A DNA stretch of 64,000 bases from Nocardia cyriacigeorgica (GTDB lineage: Bacteria > Actinomycetota > Actinomycetes > Mycobacteriales > Mycobacteriaceae). Positions 52,625-62,300 of this stretch are shown piece after piece; the stretch's first letter is position 1; the number at the start of each line of letters is the position of its first letter. The position numbers were made by a program, and so were the translations under genes. The stretch lies in contig NZ_VBUT01000007.1 in NCBI RefSeq assembly GCF_005863245.1, forward strand, positions 310,001-374,000, written 5' to 3'. A model generated the notes under the pieces. The model was not told where the DNA came from. It saw only the letters and a program-made list of their open reading frames with translations, and searched no databases.

Positions 52625-54883
52625 ATGGCGACCATCGAATATCTGCGGACCGACCCCGATCTGCCGCCCGTCGGCGTGATCGACCGGTCCCCGATGACTC
52701 CGGCCAAGAAGGCGATATTCGCCGGCATCGCGATACTCGGCGCCGCTGCCTGGACGATCCTGGCCATCGCCCGCGGCGAATCGGTGAACGCGGTGTGGAT
52801 CGTGATCGCGGCGGTCAGCACCTACATCATCGCCTACCGCTTCTATGCGCGGCTGATCGAATACAAGGTCGTCAAACCGCGCGACGACGTCGCCACTCCC
52901 GCCGAGATCCTGGAAAACGGCAAGGACTACCTGCCGATGGACCGGCGGGTGCTGTTCGGCCATCACTTCGCCGCCATCGCCGGCGCCGGCCCGCTGGTCG
53001 GCCCGGTGCTCGCGGCGCAGATGGGCTATCTGCCGGGCACCATCTGGATCATCGTCGGCGTGGTGTTCGCCGGCGCGGTGCAGGACTACCTGGTGCTGTG
53101 GGTGTCGACCAAACGGCGCGGGCGCAGCCTGGGACAGATGGCCCGCGACGAGCTCGGCTGGTTCGGTGGCTGGGCGGCCATCATCGGAATTCTCGTCATC
53201 ATGATGATCCTGCTGGCGGTGCTGGCGCTGGTCGTTGTCAACGCTCTCGCGCACAGCCCGTGGGGTGTGTTCTCCATCAGCATGACCATCCCGATCGCCC
53301 TGTTCATGGGCGTGTACCTGCGATTCCTGCGGCCGGGCGCGGTCGGTGAGGTGTCGCTGATCGGGTTCGCGCTGCTGATCCTGGCGATCATCGCCGGTGG
53401 CTGGGTCTCGGAGAACGACACCTGGGCCAGCTGGTTCACCTTCCATCCGGTGACCATCTCCTGGATGCTGATCGGCTACGGCTTCTTCGCCTCGGTGCTG
53501 CCGGTGTGGTTGTTGCTGGCGCCGCGCGACTACCTGTCGACGTTCATGAAGATCGGCACCATCGGCCTGCTCGCGCTCGGCATCCTGATCACCCTGCCGA
53601 CCCTGAAGGCGCCCGCGGTCTCGGAGTTCGCGCACACCGGCGCCGGACCGGCCTTCGCGGGCAGCCTGTTCCCGTTCCTGTTCATCACCATCGCCTGCGG
53701 TGCGCTGTCCGGGTTCCACGCGCTGGTGTCCTCGGGCACCACACCGAAACTGCTGGAGAAGGAATCGCACAGCCGGATGATCGGCTACGGCGGCATGCTG
53801 ATGGAGTCGTTCGTCGCGGTGATGGCGATCATCACCGCCTCGATCATCGACCAGCACATCTACTTCGGTATGAACGCCCCGCTCGGCGCGACCGGCGGCA
53901 CCCCGGAATCGGCGGCGGCCTACACCAACTCGCTCGGCCTGTCCGGCCCGCCGGCCACACCCGAGACGTTCAGCAATGCCGCGAGCGAGGTGGGTGAGGA
54001 TTCGATCATCTCCCGCACCGGTGGCGCGCCGACGCTGGCCGTCGGCATTTCCGAGGTGTTCCACCAGTTCCTCGGCGGGTCGAGCATGAAATCGTTCTGG
54101 TACCACTTCGCGATCATGTTCGAGGCGTTGTTCATCCTCACCACCATTGACGCCGGCACCCGCGTGGCGCGCTTCATGCTCTCCGACGCGCTCGGCAATT
54201 TCGCCGGTCCCGCACGCAAATTCAAGGATCCGTCCTGGCGGGTGGGTGCGTGGCTGTGCTCGGCGATCGTGGTCGCGGCCTGGGGTTCGATCCTGCTGAT
54301 GGGCGTCACCGATCCGCTCGGCGGCATCAACGCGCTGTTCCCGCTGTTCGGTATCGCCAACCAGCTGCTGGCCGCGATCGCGCTGACGGTGGTGCTCACC
54401 ATCCTGGTGAAGAAGGGCCTGACGAAATGGGCCTGGATTCCCGGCATTCCGCTGGTGTGGGACCTCATCGTCACCATGACCGCGTCCTGGCAGAAGATCT
54501 TCTCGGCGGACCCGAAGGTCGGCTACTGGAAGCAGCACGAGATCTGCCAGAACGCGCAGCAGGCGGGCAAGCTGTGCCTGACCGCGAAGACACCCGAGGA
54601 CGTGGACGCGGTGGTGCGCAACACCTTCATCCAGGGCACGCTGTCCATCGTGTTCGCGGTGCTGGTGCTGATCGTCGCGGTGGTCGGCGCCATCGTCTGC
54701 TACCGCGCCTGGAAGGCCGGCTCGGCCGAGACCACCGAATCGCCGGAGGAGCCCTCGCGCATCTTCGCCCCGAGCGGATTCTTCCCGACCGCGGCCGAGA
54801 AGGAGGTGCAGCGCGAATGGGACGAACTGATCGAGAAGGGCGAGGTGAAGGAACCGGGCGCGGCACACGTGAAGGCGCACTGA
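52625..54883 (+). CDS. cstA: Carbon starvation protein/peptide or pyruvate transporter CstA
   Basis: A 752-aa integral membrane protein with about 16-18 helices. The CstA hallmark block runs from FGHHFAAIAGAGPLVGPVLAA through VQDYLVLWVSTKRRGRSLG to GALSGFHALVSSGTTPKLL. E. coli CstA and BtsT relatives import peptides or pyruvate under carbon limitation. GGAGAGTAGG lies just upstream of ATG 52625. It is divergent from the binding-protein gene, and a YbdD-like gene follows. Confidence 0.95.
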   Translation: MATIEYLRTDPDLPPVGVIDRSPMTPAKKAIFAGIAILGAAAWTILAIARGESVNAVWIVIAAVSTYIIAYRFYARLIEYKVVKPRDDVATPAEILENGKDYLPMDRRVLFGHHFAAIAGAGPLVGPVLAAQMGYLPGTIWIIVGVVFAGAVQDYLVLWVSTKRRGRSLGQMARDELGWFGGWAAIIGILVIMMILLAVLALVVVNALAHSPWGVFSISMTIPIALFMGVYLRFLRPGAVGEVSLIGFALLILAIIAGGWVSENDTWASWFTFHPVTISWMLIGYGFFASVLPVWLLLAPRDYLSTFMKIGTIGLLALGILITLPTLKAPAVSEFAHTGAGPAFAGSLFPFLFITIACGALSGFHALVSSGTTPKLLEKESHSRMIGYGGMLMESFVAVMAIITASIIDQHIYFGMNAPLGATGGTPESAAAYTNSLGLSGPPATPETFSNAASEVGEDSIISRTGGAPTLAVGISEVFHQFLGGSSMKSFWYHFAIMFEALFILTTIDAGTRVARFMLSDALGNFAGPARKFKDPSWRVGAWLCSAIVVAAWGSILLMGVTDPLGGINALFPLFGIANQLLAAIALTVVLTILVKKGLTKWAWIPGIPLVWDLIVTMTASWQKIFSADPKVGYWKQHEICQNAQQAGKLCLTAKTPEDVDAVVRNTFIQGTLSIVFAVLVLIVAVVGAIVCYRAWKAGSAETTESPEEPSRIFAPSGFFPTAAEKEVQREWDELIEKGEVKEPGAAHVKAH

Positions 54884-54894
54884 GTACCGAGGCG

Positions 54895-55287
54895 GTGGCC
54901 GGGACGGCGGTAGTGCCGCCCGGCCGCACGGCAGCCCGTCCGGTCGACGCACCGGCCGGTGGCCCCGGGAGGGTTCCTGCCGAGACGGCGTCGGCGCTGC
55001 TCGGCGACATGGGCGACGATCGTGCGGACTCGCCCGCCGAGGGCACCGGACCAGCCGGCGCCGGGCAGCGCCGGATCGAGCCCATCGGCGGCCCGGGACG
55101 TGCCCTGCTGGGTGCCGCGCGCGGTGTGCTGTGGTGGTTCGACTCGGTGCTCGGCGGCAAGGACTACGAGCGCTATGTCGCCCACCTCCGGCGCAAGCAT
55201 CCCGGCTGCCCGATTCCATCGGAACGCGAGTACTGGCGGGAGCGGCATGCCGAGGCCGATCGGAATCCGGCGAACCGCTGCTGCTGA
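54895..55287 (+). CDS. YbdD/YjiX-family small protein with N-terminal extension
   Basis: The conserved domain is at the end: LGGKDYERYVAHLRRKHPG and the terminal EREYWRERHAEADRNPANRCC, matching YbdD/YjiX proteins (about 65 aa), which accompany cstA. In pyruvate transporters the YbdD partner is needed for activity. Upstream is a Pro/Ala-rich stretch of about 60 residues without homology. GTG 54895, 12 bp after the cstA stop, is assigned, but ATG 55009 would give a size nearer the family norm. Confidence 0.8.
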   Translation: MAGTAVVPPGRTAARPVDAPAGGPGRVPAETASALLGDMGDDRADSPAEGTGPAGAGQRRIEPIGGPGRALLGAARGVLWWFDSVLGGKDYERYVAHLRRKHPGCPIPSEREYWRERHAEADRNPANRCC

Positions 55288-55398
55288 GCTGGGACGACGG
55301 GCCGCTCGGCGCGTCGCGTGGCGTGTCGCGCGCAGTCTGCCCGGCCCACCGGGGTAATGTCCGATTTCCGCTAGCAGCGGTCGCCGGTAGCTGTCATT

Positions 55399-56910
55399 GT
55401 GGTTGACGTGACGATCACGGCTCTGGACTTCGAACGCTGTTACCGAGCGGTCTCCACCCGGGACTCCCGCTTCGACGGGCAGTTCTTCACCGCCGTGCGG
55501 ACCACCGGAATCTATTGCCGCCCATCGTGTCCGGCGATCACTCCGAAACGCGCCAATGTCAGCTTCCTACCGACGGCCGCCGCCGCACAGCAGGCCGGGT
55601 ACCGCGCGTGCCGGCGCTGCCTGCCCGACGCCGCACCCGGCTCACCGTTGTGGAACACCCGGGCGGATCTGGCGGCCAGGGCGATGCGGCTGATCGGCGA
55701 CGGCGTCATCGAACGGGGCGGGGTGCCCGCGCTGGCGGCGACGCTCGGGTATTCGCAGCGTCAGCTCACCCGCGTGCTCACCACCGAACTGGGAGCCGGT
55801 CCGCTCGCGCTGGCCAGGGCGCATCGCGCGCACACCGCGCGACTGCTGATCCAGACCACGAACATGCCGATGTCGGATATCGCGTTCGCGGCCGGGTTCG
55901 CCAGCATCCGGCAGTTCAACGACACCGTGCGGGAAGTGTTCGCGGTCAGCCCGACCACCATGCGCACCGAAGCGCAGCGGGCCAACGGGCGGGCCGTGCC
56001 GAGCACCAACGGCACGCTCACCCTGCGGCTCCCCTACCGCGAACCGCTGGACCGCAGCTGGCTGGAATGGTTCCTGTCCGCGCACGCGGTGCCAGGGCTC
56101 GAACTCTGGGAGGACCGCAGCTACCTGCGCAATCTGCGCACCCCGCACGGACACGCCTCGATCCGGCTCGGGTTTCAGCGCGATCATGTGCGCGCCGAGC
56201 TGGCCCTGCACGACATGCGCGACCTCGCGCCGACCGTGGCGCGGCTGCGGCATCTGCTCGATCTGGACGCCGACCCGATCGGGATCGATGAGGCGCTCGG
56301 AGTGGCCGAGCACGCGGACCGTCCGGAAGGGCGACCACGGTTCGTCCCCGGCATCCGGGTTCCCGGCTGCCTGGACGGGCCGGAGTTGTTGCTGCGCACC
56401 ATGATCGGTCAGCAGATCTCGGTGCCCGCGGCGGCCACCCACACCGCCCGGCTGGTCTCCGCGCTCGGCGATCCCATCGACGGGCCGACGCCGCGCTTGT
56501 TCCCCGATCCCGCGGTGATCGCCGAACGCGGTGCCGAGGTGCTGACCGGACCGGCCCGGCGGATCCGCTCGATCGTCGGCGCCGCGGCCGCGCTGGCCTC
56601 CGGCGACCTGGCCCTGCACCAGGGCCGCACCGCCGCCGACCTGCGGCGCGACCTGCTGGCCTTGGAAGGGGTCGGCCCCTGGACGGCCGACTACGTGACC
56701 ATGCGCCTGCTCGCCGACCCCGACATCCTGCTCGACACCGACCTGGTGGTGCGCCAAGGCGCCGCCCTGCACGCCATCGACCTCACCGACACCGCGCGGT
56801 TCGCGCCGTGGCGCTCCTACCTGTCCATGCAGTTGTGGCACAGCGCCCTGGCCGCCCGCACTGTACCGGCGGCCCGCGCCGCCCGATCGAAAGCGAGTAC
56901 CGACTCATGA
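55399..56910 (+). CDS. alkA: Ada-AlkA fusion: methylphosphotriester sensor and 3-methyladenine glycosylase
   Basis: A 503-aa fusion. Residues 10-75 hold the Ada zinc domain, with Cys at 40, 44, 71 and 74 (IYCRPSC, then CRRC). Residues 85-185 are an AraC-type HTH. The remainder is AlkA: the N-terminal TBP-like region, then the HhH-GPD glycosylase core LEGVGPWTADYVTMRLL, with the catalytic Asp in LDTDLVVRQGA. It senses DNA alkylation, likely autoregulates, and removes alkylated purines. The frame opens with GTG 55399; GTG 55408 is an alternative. ATGA overlap with ogt. Confidence 0.93.
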   Translation: MVDVTITALDFERCYRAVSTRDSRFDGQFFTAVRTTGIYCRPSCPAITPKRANVSFLPTAAAAQQAGYRACRRCLPDAAPGSPLWNTRADLAARAMRLIGDGVIERGGVPALAATLGYSQRQLTRVLTTELGAGPLALARAHRAHTARLLIQTTNMPMSDIAFAAGFASIRQFNDTVREVFAVSPTTMRTEAQRANGRAVPSTNGTLTLRLPYREPLDRSWLEWFLSAHAVPGLELWEDRSYLRNLRTPHGHASIRLGFQRDHVRAELALHDMRDLAPTVARLRHLLDLDADPIGIDEALGVAEHADRPEGRPRFVPGIRVPGCLDGPELLLRTMIGQQISVPAAATHTARLVSALGDPIDGPTPRLFPDPAVIAERGAEVLTGPARRIRSIVGAAAALASGDLALHQGRTAADLRRDLLALEGVGPWTADYVTMRLLADPDILLDTDLVVRQGAALHAIDLTDTARFAPWRSYLSMQLWHSALAARTVPAARAARSKASTDS

Positions 56911-57452
56911 CCGCCGCCGTCCTGACCCCCTCGGCCATCGAAACCCCCGTCCGCACAGCTGATTTCGCGACCGTCACGACACCGATCGGCCCGTTCACCA
57001 CACTGGTCGACGGCGACGGCGCGGTGCTCGCCGCCGGCTGGACCGCCGACGCGGAGAACCTGCGCGGGCTGATCCACGCCGGTTTGCGGCCCGCCGAACT
57101 CCGTGAGCGCGCGGAACTCGGCGCCGTCACCGACGCCGTCCTCGCCTACCACCGCGGCGATCTCACCGCCATCGACACCATCGAGGTCCGCCAGCGGTCC
57201 GGCGAATTCCTCATGCACGCCTGGCAAACCCTGCGCACCGTCCCCGCCGGAACCCCGCTCACCTACACCGCCTTCGCCGCCCGCTCCGGCCGCCCGGCCG
57301 CCACCCGCGCCGCCGCCAACGCCTGCGCCCGCAATGCCGCCGCGCTGTTCGTCCCCTGCCACCGCATCCTGCGCGCCGACGGAACGCTGGGCGGATTCCG
57401 CTGGGGTCTGCCGGCCAAGCGCTGGCTGTTGGACCACGAGGCGAGCGCCTGA
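56907..57452 (+). CDS. ogt: Methylated-DNA-protein cysteine methyltransferase
   Basis: A 181-aa suicide repair enzyme that takes the alkyl group from O6-alkylguanine onto C151 in the VPCHRIL motif. The HTH-like part (GTPLTYTAFAARSGRPAATRAAANACARN) and the C-terminal LGGFRWGLPAKRWLLDHE are complete. ATG 56907 overlaps the alkA stop. The pair matches Rv1317c-Rv1316c. A degraded second copy of its 3' end lies 1.2 kb downstream. Confidence 0.95.
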   Translation: MTAAVLTPSAIETPVRTADFATVTTPIGPFTTLVDGDGAVLAAGWTADAENLRGLIHAGLRPAELRERAELGAVTDAVLAYHRGDLTAIDTIEVRQRSGEFLMHAWQTLRTVPAGTPLTYTAFAARSGRPAATRAAANACARNAAALFVPCHRILRADGTLGGFRWGLPAKRWLLDHEASA

Positions 57453-57470
57453 CGAATCACGCGCCCGGAT

Positions 57471-58600
57471 CTAGACCACCAATTGCGGTGGCGGTGCGCC
57501 GCGGTGCACAGGCACCCGGTAATCACCCCACGCCAGCGCCAGTCGCTCGACAGCGGTGTCGAGCACGCTCTCGGGATGCCGGAAATGCAGGCGCACACAA
57601 TCATTACTGCGCCCGGTGGGATCGAGCCCGCGGCCGCCGAGCACCGAGACCCCGTGCCGCAGCGCGGTCTGCGCCAGCGAATCCCCATCGCCGTACGGCA
57701 GCCGCGCCCACACGGTCTGCCCGCCCGCGACGGCCGGACACGACCAGTCCGGCAGGCGCTCTGCCAGCGCGGTGAGCAACCGGTCATGGCGTGCCGCGCG
57801 GTGCGCCGCCTGCTCACGGCACAGAGCGTCCAGGTCCGGAATCAGTCGCGCCGCGGCCATCTGGGTCGGCATGCTCCCACCCAGATCGTGGACCGCGCGT
57901 ATCCGGGTCAGCCGCGCCACCAGAGCCGACGACGCGCGGATCCAGCCGATCCGCAGGCCACCCCAGAGGTTCTTGCTCAACGAGCCGATCGAGATCACGG
58001 CATCGGAGACCGCGCATAACGACGGCGGCGATTCGGCACCGGGAAACCCGAGGTCGGCCGGTACTTCATCGGCGAGAACCGGGACCTCGGCGCGGGCGGC
58101 CAGTTCCGTCACGCGCCGGCGGACCAGCGGCGGCAGGACCGAGCCCGTCGGATTCTGGAACGTCGGCGTCAGGTAGGCGAGCGCGGGCCGGCCGCCGCGC
58201 AGGACGGACTCGAATCCGTCGAGGCCGATCGGCAGCACGTGCACGACTGCCGAGGCCTCCCGAAAGGCTTCCAGCGCACCGGGATACGCCGGAGCCTCGA
58301 CCACCACCTGGTCGCCCGGGTCGATCAAGGCCCGAGCCAGCAGCGACAACGCCTGCTGGCCGCCGTTGGTGATCAGGATCCGGTCAGCGCTCGTCGGCGC
58401 GCCGGCGGCGGTGTAGCGCCGGGCGATCGCGGCACGGAGTTCCAGCAACCCGGCCGGGTGGTAACCGATATCGGTGGAGATGGCGAGCCGGCTCCGGCAT
58501 GATGCGGGCGAACGTCTGTCACCGTCGGCGGCGGAGCGGTGGGCGCGGCGCACGCCAGGTCGATCACGTGATGGCCGGGCTCGAGCAGCTGCAGGAACAC
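57471..58600 (-). pseudogene. Frameshifted, N-terminally truncated MocR-type aminotransferase
   Basis: The main frame from about 58490 down to 57471 encodes the PLP-fold of a MocR/PdxR regulator: GYHPAGLLELRAAIARRYTAAGAPT, LTPTFQNPTGSV, ADEVPADLGF, and the PLP Lys in SIGSLSKNLWGGLRIGW. The preceding family sequence, VIDLACAAPTAPPPTV, lies in a different frame around 58510-58570, so there is a frameshift between them. The N-terminal winged-helix (GntR) domain is missing, since upstream DNA at 58593-58660 is a copy of the ogt 3' end. I read this as a decayed insertion; a sequencing error could explain only the frameshift. Confidence 0.7.
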
Positions 58601-58660
58601 CGGGCGGCGGGCGCATTCCGCTGGGGTTGCCGGCCCGACGGTGACCGTTCGATCACGAAC
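58593..58660 (+). pseudogene. Degraded copy of the ogt 3' end
   Basis: The bases ATTCCGCTGGGGT-TGCCGGCC at 58615-58635 match ogt 57396-57417 with a single-base deletion, and similarity continues into the codons for the final LLDHE. It is in the same orientation as ogt. It begins where the homology of the broken aminotransferase gene ends, so the aminotransferase fragment is bracketed by two ogt ends. Confidence 0.6.
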
Positions 58661-58666
58661 CGGGAC

Positions 58667-59089
58667 CTAGAGGCTTCCTCGCGGCACCACCCATCGATGG
58701 TTGAGGTCGATAACCGAGGCGACGGTCTCGAAATCGGCGTCATAATGAATGAGAACGAGCCGGTGCTCGGCTGTGAGGACCGCAGTGATCAGATCGGCGA
58801 TCCCCACGGCACGATGTTTGCCCCGTCGTGCGAGTTCTCGCTGGATCGCAAAAGCCCGCTGCCAGTGCTCGTCATCGGTCGGCAGATACTCGTACGCGGC
58901 GCGCCGATCGGCTCGTAGCTGCTCGTACTGCGCAGGATTTCGCGCGCTGTACAGCGCCTCGGCGTCCAGCGTCGCGCAGGTGGCGACCAACCCGCCGGTA
59001 ATGAGGGGTGTGAGCCTGTCTGCGACCTCCGCATTCGACATCCGTGCGGCGGCGCTGGTGTCGATGACGTAGCGAGCCGTCAGCGCCAC
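58667..59089 (-). CDS. vapC: VapC-type PIN-domain toxin
   Basis: A 140-aa PIN endoribonuclease: YVIDTSAAARM at the start holds the first catalytic Asp, GLVATCATLDAEALYSARN supplies the acidic Glu region, and AVGIADLITAVLTAEHRLVLIHYDADFE contains the remaining metal-binding Asp residues. VapC toxins cut tRNA or rRNA in starved or stressed cells. GTG 59089 overlaps the antitoxin gene by 10 bp, the usual vapBC layout. Confidence 0.9.
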   Translation of the reverse strand: MALTARYVIDTSAAARMSNAEVADRLTPLITGGLVATCATLDAEALYSARNPAQYEQLRADRRAAYEYLPTDDEHWQRAFAIQRELARRGKHRAVGIADLITAVLTAEHRLVLIHYDADFETVASVIDLNHRWVVPRGSL

Positions 59090-59286
59090 ACTTGATCCCG
59101 CTGGTCCGTGTCCGTCATGGATTCCATCCCCCCATTCGTCAGCCATTCCACTTGTCTGGCCCGTGCCGCCGCAACCGCAGCCGAACGCAGCGCAGCGCGG
59201 ACCGTATCGGACACCCCGCTGGTCCCCAGCTCCTGCTGCGCAGCTTCGAGTAGGTCGTCGTCGATATCGATCAACCGCTTCGTCAC
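59080..59286 (-). CDS. vapB: VapB-type antitoxin
   Basis: A 68-aa antitoxin. The N-terminus TKRLIDIDDDLLEAAQQELG is a ribbon-helix-helix DNA-binding domain; the C-terminal helix (RQVEWLTNGGMESMTD) would wrap the toxin. GTG 59286 has GGAAGGAG a few bases upstream; the frame runs further to 59325. It probably represses its own operon together with VapC. Confidence 0.88.
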   Translation of the reverse strand: MTKRLIDIDDDLLEAAQQELGTSGVSDTVRAALRSAAVAAARARQVEWLTNGGMESMTDTDQRDQVWR

Positions 59287-59298
59287 GACGGCTCCTTC

Positions 59299-59331
59299 CA
59301 TATATACCACGATTGCATTCAGCATATACCC
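59299..59331. promoter_or_regulatory. AT-rich vapBC control region
   Basis: ATATATACC (from 59300) and CATATACC (from 59323) are direct repeats in an AT-rich island just upstream of vapB. This is likely the promoter and the binding site of the VapB-VapC complex. Confidence 0.5.
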
Positions 59332-59398
59332 GTCGGCTGGAATGTGCGGCTTTCATGTCGGTTGGGGAATCTGCCACGCCACTAGGTGGGTCACCAGC

Positions 59399-62300
59399 TC
59401 ACGCCACCGTGGCTTGCAGACGCGAACCCGCGCGGCCGCGGATGACGTGCAGGCGGCTGGGGATGCGCTGGCGCATTTCGTCGACGTGGCTGACCAGGCC
59501 GACGACTCGGCCGCCTGCGCGCAGGTCGTCGAGGACGCCCATGACGGCGTCGAGGGTGTCGGCGTCAAGGCTGCCGAAACCTTCGTCGATGAACAGGGTG
59601 TCCAGGACGATGCCGCCGGTTTCGGCCGCGACGGTGTCGGCCAGGCCGAGCGCGAGAGCGAGGGAGGCCATGAAGGTTTCGCCGCCGGAGAGGGTTTTGG
59701 CGGGGCGGATGGCGCCGGTGTAGTCGTCGCGGATATCGAGGCCGAGGCCGCCGCGACGGCCGTGGGTGCCCGCGCGGTCGGTGTGCACGAATTCGTAGCG
59801 GCCGCCCGACATCCGGCGCAACCGGGCCGAACCCGCCACCGCCACCTCCTCCAGCCGGGCGGCGAGGACATAGGAGCGCAACGACATTCGCCGGTTGTTG
59901 GCGCCGCGCCCGGCGACCACGTCGGCCAGCGCGGCCAGTTCCTCATGCGCGCGCTGGGCCGGAGCGATGCGGTCGACCGCCGCCCAGAGCTGGCTGCTGA
60001 GTTCCTCGAGCTTGGCCACGCGCGTGGCGGCCGCGGAATGCGCGGCGACGGCGATATCGAGCGCCTGGCGCGCCTCACGCACTGCCGCGTCGAGGGCATC
60101 CAGATCGCCGAGTTCGGCATCCGCCGCAGCCCGCACCTCCGGCTCGGCCAGCACCGCCTCCGCCGCCGCCCGCGCCCGCTCGGCCGCTTCGAGCTGCTGC
60201 TCGATCGCCTGCTGCGCGCGCGCATCGCGGATCACGTCCTCGATGCGGCGGGCGTACGCGGTGAGCAGCGCGATGAGCTTCGCCGGGGTCATCGGGTCTG
60301 GCGCAGGTTTCGGTGGGGCGGCGTCTGCATCGCCATCCCCACGCAGCGCATCGTCGACGATCGGGCCGACACTGCCACTCGAATCGGCCGGGGCACCGGC
60401 CTCCAGAGCCACCGGAGGCAGATCGAACAACGCTGGTTCGGCATCCGCGGCCGCCGAATCGACCGCGCCATCAGAGGGGAGGTCGAACAAGGCGGGCTCG
60501 GGATCGTGCGCTGCGCCTGTCGCGGCGTTGCCGGTCGGCCGCGGGCCGCGCGCCAGCGGCGGCACCGGCTCGGCATCTACCTGGACTCCACCAGCAGAGT
60601 TGGAGCGCAGGGTCCGCAGCGGCACCTCGGGCACTGGGTTCGGCATCGGATCGCAGCTACCGGAATCACGCCCGGGGAAGGTAGACGCCGCGTCCCTCGA
60701 GCCGGCCGTCGCTCGAGCGGACCGTCGAGCCCGGTCTCGCACCGAGCCGTCGACGGTCCCCTGGGCATCGACACCCACCGAATCGACAACCTCGCCCGAG
60801 CCGTCGGCGTCGGCCGTCGCAGCGTCGTCCCTCGTCTGACCGGGTTCGAGCGCGAATCCTGCCGAACGCGCGAGGTTTTCCACCCGCTCCGCGATCGCAC
60901 GGACCTGTGCCCACGCACCGGCGGCCGCGGTTTCGGCGGCCCGGTAGGCGGTGGCCGCGGCGATCAGTGCGTCGAGCCGGGCGCGGCGACGGTCGATGGT
61001 GGTATCGGCGCCCGCGGCCTCGCGTAGGCGCTCGTTCAGTTCGGCCAACCGGGTTTCGGCGGCGGCGATGGTGGAGGTGATGGTGCCGCGGCGGGTTTCG
61101 GCCGCGCGGAGCTGGTCGTGCAGGTCGGATTCCTCGGCGCGCAGCTTGTCGAGTTCCGCGGTGGCGGCGGCGGTCTGGTCGGCGAGGTCGCCTGCGTCTT
61201 CGTAGCGGAGGGTGGCGGTGCGCAGGGCGGCGGCGAGTTCGACCGGGTCGGCGTCGCCGCCGCGGGCGGTCAGGCCCTCGATCTCGCGTTCCAGCTCGGC
61301 GATGCGCGCCAGCACCTTGTCGCGGGCCGCTTCGGCCGCGCGTTCCTCCGCGCTCGCCGCGTCTTCGGCGTCCTTGGATACCGCGCTCTCGGTCGGCTTC
61401 GCGGGGTCCGGATGCTCGGGCGATCCGCAGACCGCACACGGGTTTCCGTCGGTGAGCTGGCCGGCAAGTTCCGCCGCCATCCCGGCGAGCCGCCGCTCCC
61501 GCAGATCCAGCACGCGTTCCCTGGCGTCGTAGTGCTTCGCGCGGGCGGTCTCGGCGTCGACGCGCGCGCGATCGAGGTCTCGTCGCCGTTCGGCCAGCGC
61601 CACCGCGGCCGTGGCCGCACCTTGCAACCGCTCGCAATCGGCGGCCAGGGCGGGCAGCATGGCGGCAGCGTCGGCGGATTCGCGCACCCGCGCCTCCGCC
61701 GCCACGATCGCCGGCGGAATCGCCTCCCGCCGCTCGGCGATCCGCGTCAGCCGACGGGCGAGCTCGGTCTCCTCGGTCCGCAGCCGGGCGATCTCATCGG
61801 TGAGCTCGTCGGCCGCCTCGGCATAGGAGGTGACCTCGTCCAGCACCCCGATGCGCGCACTCCACTGCCGGATCGCGCCGTCGACGTCGGCGTCGGGCCG
61901 CAGCAGCGGACGCTCGGTGGACGCCGACATTTCTGTCCGGCCGGGCACTGTGCCCGCCGAACCGTTCGAGGCCGCCACTCGGACGCGGCGATCGTCACTG
62001 TCGAGGACTCCGTCGCGCGCTTGCCGATCCCGATCACGGTCGGCGGCACCGCGGGCACGGCCGCGATCCGCGTCCGAACCACCGCCGCGATCCGCGTCCG
62101 AACCCCTCGCTTCGATGTCGCCCGCAGCCCGGCCCGGTGCGGCGGAGGGGTCGATGCCGTCCGCCCCGCGCCTCGCCCCGGCTCCGCTATCCGAAACGAT
62201 GCCGTCGTCGCCGCGGGCAGCCATCGAGGTCCGCGTGAGCACTGACTCGGCGGTGTCCGGTATCCCCAGTGCGATGTCCGCACCGTCCTCAGGCGCCGCA

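Noticed and set aside
58499..58918. Rightward frame of 139 codons between the broken aminotransferase and vapC
   Set aside because: It combines the ogt-like remnant with antisense of the PIN gene. Not a gene of its own.
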